NCBI RefSeq assembly: GCF_008831285.2
Contig: NC_045148.1
Coordinates: 11,638,183-11,702,182 of the forward strand
Length of the DNA: 64,000 bases
Direction of reading: 5' to 3'
DNA from: Nymphaea colorata
Taxonomy: Eukaryota; Streptophyta; Magnoliopsida; Nymphaeales; Nymphaeaceae
Shown here: piece by piece, positions 1-11,910 of the stretch
Layout: each line of letters opens with the position of its first letter
Numbering within the stretch: the stretch's first letter is position 1
The notes under the pieces: model-generated
What the model was told of the DNA's origin: nothing
Database searches by the model: none
What the model saw: only the letters and a program-made list of their open reading frames with translations
Made by a program: the position numbers and the translations under genes

Positions 1-579
1 TTATGGTAACCCATCATTACGTTTAAATGCTCCAACACATCGAGGCTTCAGTGCTTGTGTTCATCCATCGAACAGAGGAAGAGTTGGATGAAGCACAGCC
101 TTTTGAACAGAGGAGGCTGGTGAACTAGAGGCGATACCTTAGGGTGATGGATTGAAAGTCAGTAGCAGGTGGGCAGTAGCACGAGGTGAGAATGTGTCAG
201 AGCAACAAAGAAACGAAAAGAATAATGAGAGACCACCACGATGGAAGAGGGAGAAGGATTGAAAGCTATGGGGAAAGCAAAGAAATATGAAGAAGGTGAA
301 GATCAGGGTGAACCTTGCGCGTGGTGAATAGGGAGCCTAGCTGCTCGAGGGGAGAAAAAGCAGAAGAGGAAGAAGAAAAAGAAAAGAGGATAAAGGGGGC
401 CTCACGCACGACAGAGAAAAAAATGGAAACTTGAAAAGAAAAACTTGAATGTAAATTGCTTTGGAAAATCGACTTGAATTCCATTCAAAAATTCATTAAT
501 TTATACCATTTTTAAAACCTTGAAATTGATTGAAGAATTCTTTCAAATCCATTGTAATTGCCATAGTGAGGTGGAATCA
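1..579. other. Intergenic, no gene recognised
   Basis: No coding match was seen on either strand. Positions 170-430 are strongly purine-rich (GAAG/GAGA runs), which produces a spurious serine/phenylalanine-rich reading frame on the minus strand. The gypsy element on the right loses recognisable coding similarity at about 600, so this stretch may be flanking host DNA or unrecognised 3' sequence of that element. Confidence 0.5.
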
Positions 580-1341
580 TTATTTGGTCAAAAATAAAGG
601 TTTTGGGTTGTTCACAGTGCCCCTCTTTGCCATTAAACTAGGGACCCACAATCTTCGTGGAAACCACAATGAACCATCTTCATCTTGATGCCAAAGAGAA
701 TCTATCTTCTTACATTCTTTCATGTTCTTAGCAAAATCGGGATCTTCCTTTTGCTTCAATTTAAGCTCCTCCAATAGAGGGTGTCGTATCACAGCCGTCA
801 TTGTTGCTTTGTCCTCGCCACAAAGGTAAGGCTGTCATGCTATCACATCTTTCAACAATGTCCATGAACGAGTCAACATACTACACAACGTTGCTCTGCT
901 CAAAGGATCAGCAACCACATTCGCCTTGCCTGGATGATATGATATCGTGAAATCATAATCCTTTAAGTATTCAATCCATCTTCTTTGCTTCAGATTTAGA
1001 TCATTTTGAAAGAAAATATACTTCAATGACTTGTGATCTGTAAACACCTCAAATGTTGCCCCATAGAGATAATGTCTCTAAATCTTTAGTGCAAACACAA
1101 CCATTCTCAACTCCAAATCATGAGTGGGATAGTGTTGTTCATGTACTTTCAACTGTCTTGATGCATAAGCCACCACACGGCCATGTTGCATCAATACACA
1201 ACCAAAACCGATTCCCGATGCATCCGTGTACACCACAAATCAAGAATGTCCTGATGGAAGCGTCAGAATAGGGGCAGTAGTAAGCTTGTCCTTCAGAGTT
1301 TGAAAACTCTTCTCACACTCTTCATTCCAAACAAACTTCAC
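580..1341 (-). pseudogene. Gypsy RNase H and truncated H2C2 region
   Basis: Between 1341 and 1048 the RNase H beginning is readable with stops (for example [17 protein letters not shown]). It continues at 1047-835 with [23 protein letters not shown] and [15 protein letters not shown], the usual RNase H end. The 801-580 frame gives the region before the integrase zinc finger, and similarity then stops. No HHCC finger, integrase core or chromodomain follows, so the integrase half has been deleted. Confidence 0.85.
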
Positions 1342-2103
1342 TCATTTTCTCAATAGCTTAGTCATGGGTGTAGCTATTTTTAAAAAGTCTTGTATAAACC
1401 TGCAATAGTATCCTGCCAATCCCAAAAAGCTTCTAACCTCAGTTACACTGCAAGGCGTCCTCCAGTTCTGTACAGCCGACACTTTAGCCGGATCTACGAA
1501 AACTCCATCCTTCGAGATTACATGACCCAGAAAGTTTACCTTCTTTAGCCAAAATTCACATTTTGAGTATTTGACATAAAGCTTATGCTTGCGCAAAAGA
1601 CCCAACATGCTTTTCAAGTGATCTCTATGCTCTGTCTCACTCTCTGAGTACACCAAAATATCATCAACAAAAACAATAACAAATCGATCCAGGTAGTCTT
1701 GGAACACCCGATTCATGAGGTCCATAAACGCTACGAGAGCATTGGTCAACACAAAAGGCATGATCCTGAATTCATAATGCTCATATCTAGTTCGAAAAGC
1801 AGTCTTAACAACATCTTCCTCCCGTATCAAGAGTTGATGATAACCTGTCCTCATATCGATCTTGGAGAATACTCTTGCATTCTTGAGTTGATCAAATAAG
1901 TCTTCAATTCTTAGAAGCGGATACTTATTCTTGATGGTGACTTGATTCAACATGCAGTAATCGATACACAAACGCATTGTTCCATCCTTCTTCTTAACAA
2001 ACAACACAGGTGCTCCCCAAGGTGACACACTAGGTCGGATGAAGCCCTTGTCTAAGAGCTCTTGCAATTGCTTCTTCAATTTTTCTAACTCTGCTAGTGT
2101 CAT
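1342..2103 (-). pseudogene. Gypsy reverse transcriptase fragment
   Basis: A 253-codon open stretch holds most of the RT. Visible motifs in order are [22 protein letters not shown] near the start, [24 protein letters not shown], the catalytic box FVDDILVYS (family norm is Y/F-V/I-DD), and [18 protein letters not shown] followed by the [14 protein letters not shown] motif near the end. RT copies the element RNA to cDNA. The N-terminal part of the palm is in the neighbouring frame. The open frame suggests moderate age, but flanking stops make it non-functional. Confidence 0.92.
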
Positions 2104-2899
2104 TCGGTATGGTTCCTTAGAAATAGGAGTTGTCCATGGTGCAACTCTATCTTGAATTTCACTTCTCGTGTTGAAGGCAAACTTGACAGTTCTTTAGGAA
2201 ACACATCAGGGTACTCACTCACCACGACAACATCCTGTAACCTCATCGGTTCGGTTTCATTGGTCAACACGTTGACCAAGCATGCGACATTTTCATTTTC
2301 TATCAAACGCTTAGCCTTCAATGCAAACACCATTATCTTATCAGTTCGGCTAGCTTTACGAGCATGGAATTCCACAGGTTGCATTTCATTAGTCAACAAT
2401 TGTATCTGCTTCTTCCTGCAATCTACATTTGCATAATGCGCATATAACCAATCCATGCTCAAAATCACATCGAACTCGCTGAGACTCATGATCACCAACT
2501 GTGCAGGTAAGTGATGTTGATGAATCTCCACGTCCACATCAGGTAGATACTCGCTACACGACTCTTGAGCATGCATAGGGCTGACAACTTTTAAAACATA
2601 TGGCATCTTCCTAGCCGATATTTCTAGTGAAGTAGCAAATCGACTAGATATAAATGAATGAGTCATCCTGCATCAAACAACACTTTAGCAATATGAGAAC
2701 CAATAAGTAAAATACCTTCAACAAGGTCGTGTGCCTGAAGCCCCTCCACAGTAGTCGCATAGACACATCCCATCGTCTGTCCTGCGTTAGAAGGACCGGC
2801 CTCAGGCTTCTTCAATTCTTTTTCTTGCCTTATGGGCAGTCTTTGATGAAGTGTCTCATCCCTCCACAATGTAAATACGCCCCGATCACCGGATAACAT
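2100..2899 (-). pseudogene. Gypsy aspartic protease region
   Basis: Two overlapping frames (2663-2899 and 2100-2666) cover the protease. The catalytic-site region reads VLFDAG followed by THSFISSRFA, where the family usually has FDSGATHSFIS, so the active-site triad is D-A-G and is split by a frame change at about 2660. Downstream, VILSMDWLYAHYANVDC is the usual post-catalytic motif, and [16 protein letters not shown] is the standard linker to RT. The protease would normally cut the Gag-Pol precursor; this copy cannot be translated in one frame. Confidence 0.85.
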
Positions 2900-3944
2900 G
2901 GCTTTCTAGGGTGCACACATAAGCAAGTTGGACACCTTGGTGAAGTCGGAGTGGCTACTGACCCATGTGTGGCCTCACTGCAGGTTGGCTGGTTCCGTCT
3001 GAACATTCTATCATCATGTCTCTCATAAGGTCATGCCCTACCTATAAAGGGTTGGCGCTTGACCTGTGTTCGCTCATCATGTGATTGCTAGCCTACCTTC
3101 TCGTGGTGATCCTTCTGTGTCCTTGCCTAGTCCTCTTCTATGCATCTTGCCATGGTGACCGCCTCGTCCAAGTCATGAGGTTTATTGTCAAGACTTTGCT
3201 TCGCAGTCCATCTCGCAGCCCGCGCACAAACTTGCCTGCTCTGGCCTCATCTGTAGTATAAAGGTACGGATAATACACCTCCAAGTGTCGATATTTCGTA
3301 ATGTATTCTTCTAGGCTCAGCTGATTCTGCTGCAAACCAAGAAACTCTTGCATTTTCTTGTCTCTAGCATGCACTGAAAAGTAAGTGCTGAAGAAGGAAT
3401 CTCTAAATTGCTTCCAAGAGATTGACAGTTGGCCCGCAAACCGGATCTCACTAGTCGATTGCCACCAATTCTTGGCATCACCATTCAATAGATAAAAGGC
3501 ATAATTCACTTTGTCTTCTTCTGGCATCTTCAGAAGCCCAAAGATGCGTTCAACTTCCTCAATCTATTCTTTTGTCTTGTCTGGATTGCCTTCTCCTGTA
3601 AAGACAAGCGGCTGCATTGCCATAAACTGTTGGAACGATACCGCTGGTGCTTTCTCCTGAAGTGGCGCAGTGGTGTTTGCTGAAGGAGATGCATTGCTCC
3701 TCTGATTACTGACCATCGACTGTACAAAGGAGATCAGTGTTTGCAATGTTGTCAGCATTACGACCTGTTGATCCATTGGTGGGGTTTGAGCACCCCCACC
3801 TATCTGCGCATACTGGTGCCCTGACGTACTGTCATCATATGGGGTATGCGCATCAGAACGGACCGGACTTGGCTCTCTTTGTGCCTTTGTAGATGGCCCA
3901 GCTCGCTTTTTACCCGTACGTTGATATTTCATCTTTACAAACAA
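2890..3944 (-). pseudogene. Gypsy gag fragment
   Basis: This is the capsid/nucleocapsid region of the gypsy element. The start at 3944 opens a basic, proline-rich N-terminus. After a stop at about 3561 the same frame continues into a typical retrotransposon gag segment with the motif LLNGDAKNWWQS and, further on, LEEYITKYRHLEVYYPY and AGKFVRGLRDGLR. Around 3185 the frame shifts; the other frame continues with DLDEAVTMARCIEED, as gag families do. Near 2850-2890 a CCHC-like zinc knuckle (CGGMRHFIKDC) is readable. Stops and shifts mean no functional Gag. Confidence 0.85.
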
Positions 3945-6057
3945 GAACCCTTGTTCTCAAACCAAGTCTATGACCAATCTTGCAAATCCAATCACAAACG
4001 TGCATGAGCACAAAGTTCAAAACATCGATCACATTATGTACTTATACTTGTAATATCAAACTACAATAACAATTTAGTCAAATAAATGCGTACCTGGGCA
4101 ACACTGCTTCATAGATAGACTTTAACTCACATCCATAGTGGGACACCTCAACCTTTTTGACCCTCAAACACATATTTTTTTTCTAACATAAAGCATTGAA
4201 GTGTGACGACACAACGATTCAAAGGAGGGAGCTATGCCATTCAAAACAATGGGGCGAACTTTCATTCATATAACAATTTTGATTCATACAAAATCACATC
4301 TAAGTGTATGATAAAAATGCCCCAAAACATAGAATTGATGTCTAACAAAAACAAGACATCAATACACTCAAAATAAGTCGCGCTGGCGCTACAAAAGACC
4401 CAAAACCTCCCCAGTAGGATGTGAGTAAAACCATCTGTTCAACCTGTTGCCCCTGGTCCACCAAAACCTGAAAAAAATGAAACAACAGAAGACTTAGCCT
4501 TTGTAGTATGGCAACAAGCCAGGAAAATTCCAAACCCTCTTAGGTAGGGCTCAAATATGAGAACAATCATAAAAACAATCTATCGTCATGTCATGTCAGG
4601 GCATAGCCACATCATTTGTCAAGAAAACCTCTAACATAGACCACGACATGAAAAACCCACTCAAGGGCCACAGTAACACAATCTCAATCATATGCAAGTC
4701 ATGCTTAAACATTTCATTTCATTCATAGCATTCACATGTCCATCAATCACATACATTCGTTCACACACATTTCATTCACATACTTTCATTTTCATTATCT
4801 TTAGTGAATTGACAGTTCATGTGGGTGCAAACATAGACACGTGCACACCATGGGCAGCCCATAGCCGAGAGACAACCCTCGTGGTGGCCCATAACGGTAT
4901 GAATCCATTCATCCACTGCAGCGATAGAGCACTCATCCATGGGTGTGTTAATTCCACGAAGAGATACTCATCCTTTCGTAGGACACCCAGGTTGGGAAGG
5001 CGGGAGCCCAACGCTTCAAGCACAACTCACAACAGTACCCTGGAGCCTTGCACTGCCTGCGCTCTAAACAGGCGAGACCAGTGGCGAAAGCGGGACGTCT
5101 CCCAAACACATTGCTACAACTCACTAGCCTCTCATCTCTTATTCTTACATTATTATCATTACAAATGCACATTCACAAAATGACTGGCTAGCTCATGAGG
5201 TTTGTTCACTTCACGAGTGCACCCACATCTCCAATTGCCTCCACACGAGGCCTACATATAATATTAACAGTCATAGCTAGCTGTCATACAATACGGGTAC
5301 AATTACCCTCCAATTCATTCATTTGCATCATTGCCTGCGGCAATGTGTATGCAACAAAACACAACATTCATATCAATTATCACATCAATTATCACATCAA
5401 TCACCTCTTTGAAAAACTTAGCCAAACCACAGAAAGTAGTCTCGATCTGTGATTGGCTCGTAGCTGTCCTATGCAGTAATCATTCTAAGATGCTTTCTAA
5501 TGCACAATTGGGGTCGAAGAGACACTCGACTCGATACCCCACCTCATCTATCCTAAACAGTTATCAATTCTATCTTGCACATGCACATGCGTAACATTTT
5601 CAAAACATGCTTCTAACAGCCTTTCAAAACAATTCATATCATATATCAAACCATTTGCATGCATACACACAATCGTTCACAAAACAATCCATCAATCACA
5701 TCACAATCTTAGGATCTCACGATCCTAGGAACACACATTCACACATTTGCCTAGGTAGGGATTTGCCTGAAATGCTGTCATACTTGTCGAGCGCCTACAA
5801 AACTCTTCAAAATACCTCGATCTTCGAAACTGGTCGCTCAAGGTCCACGGGACGTGCCTGGTGTACCTGTAGACATAATCACAAGATAAGATTTCTACTA
5901 GTTTCCTTTACGATCCAAACAAACATAAAACAAAATCATTGAGGCATATGCCATCGCCTCAAGAAGGTGTCGACGGATAGTGTTGACCTACAAGCCCTCC
6001 AATAGGCCTCCTCCTAACCTCTTGACGTTGCCACCAAACGTCAAAAAATCACTATTT
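3945..6057 (-). other. Probable gypsy leader/LTR sequence, no gene
   Basis: This lies upstream of gag on the element's strand. It has no convincing coding frame, is rich in CATTCA/ACATTC words (4690-4800, 5380-5700), and includes a somewhat GC-richer block at 4840-5120. The position suggests the untranslated leader and an LTR of the minus-strand gypsy element. I could not place LTR ends because no exact primer-binding site or TG...CA pair stands out. Confidence 0.4.
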
Positions 6058-6290
6058 CAATCAAACCATCACAACCCAATCCTCATTTGCTTTCTTTAGT
6101 CGAGGTGTCAACCTCATAGTCATATCCAACTTACGTATGCTTTCTTCAAATGACTCTAAGATACACCCGTTCACAAAAACAGGTGTCAAGTGCTCACCAA
6201 GACGGTTATAAATCTTCTCCACAACATCACAGTCTCTACCATGCTTTTCTATTGCTTTGAAAATCAATACCTCAAGCTTAAAAGATCAAT
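6058..6290 (-). pseudogene. Unrecognised coding-like fragment
   Basis: A 68-codon frame (start 6267, stop at 6061) reads like real protein. It has mixed hydrophobic and charged composition, with segments such as FKAIEKHGRDCDVVEKIYN, LGEHLTPVFVNGCILESF and RKLDMTMRLTPRLKKA, and no low complexity. I do not recognise the family. The open frame begins at an ATT/ATG-type position inside a longer in-frame stretch, so it looks like one exon or a captured fragment rather than a whole gene. It lies between the gypsy leader region and the hAT element. Confidence 0.3.
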
Positions 6291-7003
6291 ATATACTTGA
6301 ATCATTGCTTTTATAACATAATCCTAATTTTTCCCAAAAAGCAAAGTCGCTAACATGCCTCCCTAAACATCAAATTCTAAATTCTAGCATGCTCAAACAA
6401 TAATTATACATGCTCTAACAGAAAATATTCGACAATTTAGGTTTCATTTAGTCTTGCTCACCCCAAATTTAGTGTCCAAACTGCCGCAATGTTCTTGGCA
6501 GCCGCCTCAAGCGTTCGATCAAGTGCCAATGCCCAAAATTGATCGCTGCCTCCACCATTAACACCTTCTAATCGCTGTTATGAGGAAAAAAACACGTCCC
6601 CCAAACTGAAATCCGATCAAATAGTGATAAAATCAGTGAGGAAGAGTGCTCGACTGAGGAAAAGGGGAAAAACAAATAGAAAATGGGGAGAGAGAGCTCA
6701 AGTGGGGAGCGTGTGGGCAGGGAGAGGCGCTGACAGAGGGAGGCAGGCAGAGAAGAGAGAGTGGGAGAGACGAGACGGACAAGAATGTGCAGAAAAGGGA
6801 GAGGCAGACAGAGAGGACACTGGCGAAGCTCGAGCAGAGCGGGAGAGGAAAAGAAGAATCGTGCGAGCAGAGGAAGGGCACTGGCGAAGAGGAGAGGAGG
6901 CTGCGCAGGAGGGAGGAGGTGAAGAAAGAAGAGGAAGGAGGAGGCAGAGTGAAGTCAGAAGTCTCACCTGAGCACCACCGCTGCCGTTCTCGTCGCCGCC
7001 TAG
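6291..7003. other. Intergenic; GA-rich low-complexity block
   Basis: From 6640 to 6960 the plus strand is a continuous GAGAG/AGGAG-rich purine tract. It yields long but meaningless arginine/glutamate-rich frames on one strand and serine/proline-rich frames on the other. No domain is visible. It abuts the left end of the hAT element at 7004. Confidence 0.6.
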
Positions 7004-7205
7004 TAGGGCTGCACACGAGCGGAGTCGAGGTCGAGCTTGCCCAGCTCAAGCTCGACTCGACTCAACGAGCTCGAGCTCGAACTCGAGTTGAGCTGCCTAA
7101 CACAAGCTCGAGCTCGACTCGATTAACAATGTCGAGCTCGAGCTCGACTCACTTAACTCGATTAACTCGAGTACACAAAAATTCTTGGTCGATTAACTCG
7201 ATTAA
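7004..7205. repeat. hAT left terminal and subterminal repeat
   Basis: The terminal inverted repeat starts at 7004 and is followed by many GAGCTCGA/TCGACTCGA words, then ACTCGATTAA repeats up to about 7205. The same words in inverse order fill 11535-11697 at the other end. Such subterminal motifs are the usual transposase-binding area of hAT elements. Confidence 0.75.
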
Positions 7206-9158
7206 TGATTAAGTGGTTCATTAAATAATTGTAAAGTTGGGATATTTTTGTTTCTCAGGTCCAAAGTGCTCGGCGTGTCACCGAAGTCATATCCATCACA
7301 ATTCACAAGACGGGAGCACGCAAAGCTGAGTACCCAAAGCAAATCAACAATTGCAATTTCCATGTTCTAGAATTAGTATTGGCAGCAGTCTTATCTTCCA
7401 AACAATGACAAGGCAATTGACAAATAGCAGGATTAGTGTAAAAGTTCTTCATATTGCTATTGTAGCACTAATCATTCCATCAAGCTTTAGAAAAACTTCT
7501 AGGCTCTAGCATATACACAGGTAGATCAAAATATAAGATGAAGTTATTTGCTTCATCAAGGTAGTCCACATCAAGATCACCGGAACCATCAAAATTTCTA
7601 AACATAAACCCCATGAGTCAGTTCCCTCCATTGCCTTCTTCATATTCATCATCATCATCATCTGCAAAATACAGGATTGATAAATTAATAAACCCCAAGA
7701 GAAACAGCTGTAATAGGTCCTATAATGCTAGGGTGGAAGAGAAAAAGTAAAAGAATACTATCTTGTCATAGCAATACCACAAGCTGAGATAAGGAGTTAA
7801 GGACAACATCCATGCCCAAGAAACAAAAATAGCACACAACTATGCAAAATTACAGTTGTACGTTAATAAAAAACCATAGCATTCCACTAAGGTCAAAGCT
7901 AAGCCTTTTAATTTCTGGAGGTTACTAAATGCACATGAGCAATACTGCCCCTGCATTAAGACAGTGAACCATAATAAACAATATATATAATTCAAGCTAG
8001 AATATTCACCAAGCACGGCAACATAAATTCTATTCTATCAGAGAAAATTATACCCATGCTTACAATCACAAATTTTCAGAAAGCTCAATACTATTAAGAC
8101 AACTATATTGAAGATCCAAAACAGGTACAAGATAAGTGGTTCATGGAAATAACTTGTTTAATGAAAAACTAACAATACCTTCAGTATATTAAAAAAAATA
8201 GTTCAAAATTAGTTCCTATGCTTAAGCACTCTAGAGCTCTCCACTTGGCACATCACCCAATGGTGCCTGCATCTTTCTTATGAGAATATAGAGAGAAATA
8301 AGCCAACCTCCATGTGGAGGTTTATCCATTCTAAAGTTTTCAGTGACATTAATTATTAGTGCATGATATCAAGATGTAAAAGTATGCAGTAGAGAAGCAA
8401 AAAATCACCTCAGTCTGTTCTGCAGTTTGCTCCCACGTATCTGAGGTATTAAGCATAAGACAAGTTGAAAGTTAAAACCAAACATACAAGAAATAAGCAC
8501 AAGATAAAAATAATAATAATAATAATATAAATTAAAAGCTAAAACACTAAATACAACAGATATCATTTATACTAGTTGGCCTAAAATAGATGCAAAATAC
8601 AGCATAACATTCTGCTCCCTTTTCTCCATTGGAGTAAATCCGACACCCTTTTACTAGTCATAGAGACACCATAAACTTGATTAAGCAAACCATATCATCA
8701 ACAAAATCATGAATCTCAACCATGATTAATGTATATAAAATGAAATGTGTAGGAATTACATAGTGTTTCCCATATGACTTTCCCATCAGTATCCACTTGA
8801 GACCAGCCTGGCAGATAAAACTGGATTTAAATTGTGAGGGAAGAAGCAAGGATTCAGGCTTGGGTGAACCTACAAAGTGCAAAAGCAGAGGCACAGTCAA
8901 GAAAGCTAGAGGTTGGTTCTTCAGTTGGAAACTTGCAAAGTATTTTCCCTATAATATAAAATCTGTATATACCTTTTACATAGGCGACCCTATGCAAAAT
9001 ACAGCATAACATTGATGTTGAATCATGTCATGCAATCTCATATTCAGCAGTACCTTACAAAAAAACCAACAATAGTTGATAAGTAAACAACTTCTATAAC
9101 ATATAAGCATAAATAAACATGATAAACTTAAATATACATGCATTTTGGTACTTACCTT

Positions 9159-9593
9159 TAGCAATACCGGTACAAGATTCATAGGGTCGCCATACTGTTT
9201 TATCCAATCACCTGCACAAACTAATTCTTCTACTGTCTTTGGGCTCAATGAACTCCTAGATTCATCCACAATTCGACCTCCAATACTAAAAGCATATTCA
9301 GAGGCAACTTTAGTGATAGGAATACACAATATATCTCTTGCCATATGTGATAAAATGGGGTATTTCAGTTTTTTATCTTTCCACCAAATTAATATATCAA
9401 ACGAATCATGAGTGGTAGCATCACATTTGAGCAATCCATCTTCTAAATACATATCAAGCTCAGACTTTGAAGCTTGAAAAGGAACATTGTTTGCTTTATT
9501 TAAAAAGCTAAAAAATCCTACACTACTTCTATTGGAGTTGCTACATGATGAGTCAGTTCCTCTCATAAAAGTACTTTCTCTCTGTGAAGACAT
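9159..9593 (-). pseudogene. hAT transposase C-terminal (dimerisation) exon
   Basis: The frame holds the hAT family C-terminal dimerisation domain: FDILIWWKDKKLKYPILS, MARDILCIPITKVASEYAFS, then GGRIVDESRSSLSPKTVEEL and a final WIKQYG. The tryptophan pair, the IP.(T/S).ASE.AFS core and the R.SLSP..VE.L.C motif are all present. The open frame ends in a consensus donor (AAAG then GTAAGT) at 9158, so more exons followed; a possible acidic-tail exon with a stop lies at 7618-7661 after a TTTTGCAG acceptor. No N-terminal part was found up to 11.0 kb. In an intact element this protein binds the ends and cuts them; here it is incomplete. Confidence 0.85.
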
Positions 9594-11534
9594 TCTTCTT
9601 CTGTAGATAAAAGGACTAATCTGTAATACAATAATTACCTAAAGTTATATAGTGCATTTTTTAAATTCACAATGCTTCTTTCGTAAAAACAAATTAAAAT
9701 AAGAAGGAATTAAAGACATGCAACCAACAACAACGCACAAACATAAAATAAGAAAATACATAACACAGCATGATATGCATTTGGACTAGGATAGGCATTT
9801 TTGTTAATCACTGACTTTTCAAACCATAGAAATTTCTGAAATTTCAGAAATACATATATCAAAATAAACTCAATTTGATTGCTTTTTCTACTGACAAAAT
9901 GTTCTGCACTCATGATTTGAGTGGATCCAACCATTCATACTCCACTTGTCCCTCTCTTTTCACATACATCATTAAAACCATCCATCATGTAGAAGAAGAA
10001 AACTTTTCTTCCAAGCTATGATGGTCATCTCATCAGGACCTTCACACGTATGGGACTCTTTGAAAATCAGGTTATTTTGTTTATAGAATAGGCTGGTTTT
10101 GAAAATGCCATGTTCTGGTTTTCAAAACAAAGTTTTGGTTTGGAATGATTAAAAATAGGATGTTTCATGATTAAAAACCTGCTGCAGAATTATGCAAGCA
10201 CAATCAATATAAATAAAATAATGCATGAAACATTTTATAAAGCTCACATATCCAGCCGACACTTAACATTCATACCTTTGTAATAATAGTACTTATCACA
10301 GCCAGCCTTGTGTAGATCTAAATGAATGTGGTGCTTATAATGTTATGTGCACAAATCTTATTGCAGGCTTGCAGCTTACTTCAAGCAGCACGCATGCAGA
10401 TTCAAATTAGCAAAAACCTGTTCATCCAAGCCATCACTTTGCCAGGAGAAAAAAAAATTAACAAAATCTCTTTGACCCCTTTCTGAGCCTTCTTTCTCAT
10501 TTCTAACCACCTGCTAGTGAAAAGGCGTGAAGGAGACCAGCCTTTGGTTAGTCACAGACCACATGTTTTTCATGCAACATGGCCGGTCTAATCTCCACCA
10601 ACACCAAATAGTATGGCATGTCTTTATAGTTCCAAGCACTCAACACAAGTCTGGGTGCAGGTGTGGGCCCAAACACGGTCAAACTGTGTCGGGTGTGGCC
10701 AATGTACCCAAATAGCAGTGGTTATTCAAAATAGGCATTGCATCAAGAAATTCAAAACAGCAACACAGGCTTCACAAAACAGGTAAAAGCATGCCTTGTC
10801 TCAGAGAATGGGAACACACAGAAAAGCAAAACAGCAACAACCATCAGCGGCAAGAGAAGGCAAATGAAAAACATCTAGTGCAACATAAATGAAGTAAAGG
10901 AATCAAAACGTACTGGATATGAAATGGAAAACGATATCAAGATTTATCCCTTTCTAAGATCTCTGCCAAAATAAAAAGCAGAAAAACGATTAATAAGAGG
11001 ATGAAGTCAAGGATTTGTTTGAAAGCACAGGAGCATTAGCATACCATCGGGCGTTAGGCAGAGGGCGGTGGTGGGCCGGTGGCAGTGGCAGAGAAGGAAA
11101 ATGAGGAGGAAATGCAGACGGTGAGGGCCGTGGGGCTGTTGTTCCCATGCTTGTGCAGGCCGTGTGAAAGGTGAGCCTGTGAGGATGAGGTCACGAGAGT
11201 TTAAGAGAGAGAGATGCAAAGAAAGAGCGCATGAAAAAGAGGGGAACATACTTGGTGCTCACACTGTCACACACCAAGCGTTGCTAATCTTTTGGGTCGT
11301 CTCTGGACTGTCGTGGGGAGCCTAAACGACAACGCAGGCGGCAGGCCGGATGGTGGAGATGGTGTGCGGCGGACTCGCGGAGAGGAGAGGACTGAGGTCT
11401 GAAGATAGTAGACGGAAGAGAGAGATTCTAAAGGGGAAAAGAAAAATAAGTATAACCGACCAATTTTTACCCTAAACCGGTGAACCGGTTTTGGTAAGTT
11501 GGTGTATCGGTTTTCAAGATTTAACCGGTTTTAT

Positions 11535-11697
11535 AAAAACGAGTCGAGTTCTTAAAACTCGAATTCGACTCGTTTACTCATTCGAGTATCATTGTAAGGT
11601 CAACTCGACTCGTTTATAAACGAGTCGAGCTCGAGCCAAGTTTAATCGAGCGAGTTCGAGTCGAGCCCGAGTAGGCTCGACTCGTTGTGCAGCCCTA
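11535..11697. repeat. hAT right terminal and subterminal repeat
   Basis: This is the mirror of the left end: ACGAGTCGAG and CTCGACTCGT words ending in GTTGTGCAGCCCTA at 11697. The right end lies only 213 bp upstream of the REM-A start codon, so this element end is part of that gene's proximal 5' region. Confidence 0.75.
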
Positions 11698-11910
11698 CCA
11701 CCCCGCACCTCCGTCGTCTTCTTCTTGAGGGAGAAGAGGGAAAGACGAGGGGCGTCGGGCTCACACGCGGGTGGAGCTCGGGTCCGGGTCTGGACCCGAC
11801 CCGACCTGCATATGCCGAGCGTTACACTAACACATTAACATATCCAACACCCCCTCGCAAAACCAGGATCACCCAAGGCCCATTGCCCATTTGTTTCGCA
11901 AAGAACAGAA

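Larger units (their letters stand above)
580..4100 (-). mobile_element. Ty3/gypsy retrotransposon remnant, minus strand
   Basis: Read right to left, the segment gives gag, CCHC knuckle, aspartic protease, reverse transcriptase, RNase H and the start of the H2C2 zinc-binding region. This is the Ty3/gypsy domain order. The reading frame has an in-frame stop in gag (about 3561), shifts near 3185 and 2660, and further stops between 1048 and 1341. The integrase core and 3' LTR are absent; coding similarity ends near 600. No tRNA-Met primer site matching TGGTATCAGAGC was seen on the upstream side. The element is therefore a dead, 3'-truncated copy. The RT sequence resembles the plant chromovirus (Tekay/Del-like) group, but this is a judgement by eye. 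Confidence 0.9.
7004..11697 (-). mobile_element. hAT-superfamily DNA transposon, degraded
   Basis: The left end reads TAGGGCTGCACACGAGC and the right end is its near-exact reverse complement (TAGGGCTGCACAACGAG when read inward), giving a 4694 bp element. The TAGGGCTG(C/N)A end and the GAGCTCGA/CTCGAGTCGA-rich subterminal blocks (7020-7200 and 11535-11690) are typical of plant hAT elements. A transposase C-terminal exon lies inside on the minus strand. The rest of the transposase (BED finger, catalytic core) was not recognised, so the copy is probably non-autonomous. Flanking octamers (CCGCCTAG left, CCACCCCG right) do not form a clear 8 bp target duplication, so the insertion site has mutated or rearranged. 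Confidence 0.85.

Noticed and set aside
6624-7212. Long Arg/Glu-rich and Ser/Pro-rich reading frames on both strands
   Set aside because: They come from a purine-rich low-complexity tract and the hAT subterminal repeats; no domain or gene structure.
8798-8816. TTGAGACCAGCCTGGCAGA resembles the primate Alu core
   Set aside because: Only about 19 bases match, the rest of the region has no Alu structure or poly(A), and the window is clearly plant DNA; treated as chance.
6996-11705. 8 bp target duplication for the hAT element
   Set aside because: The flanks CCGCCTAG and CCACCCCG share only some positions; not enough to call a duplication.
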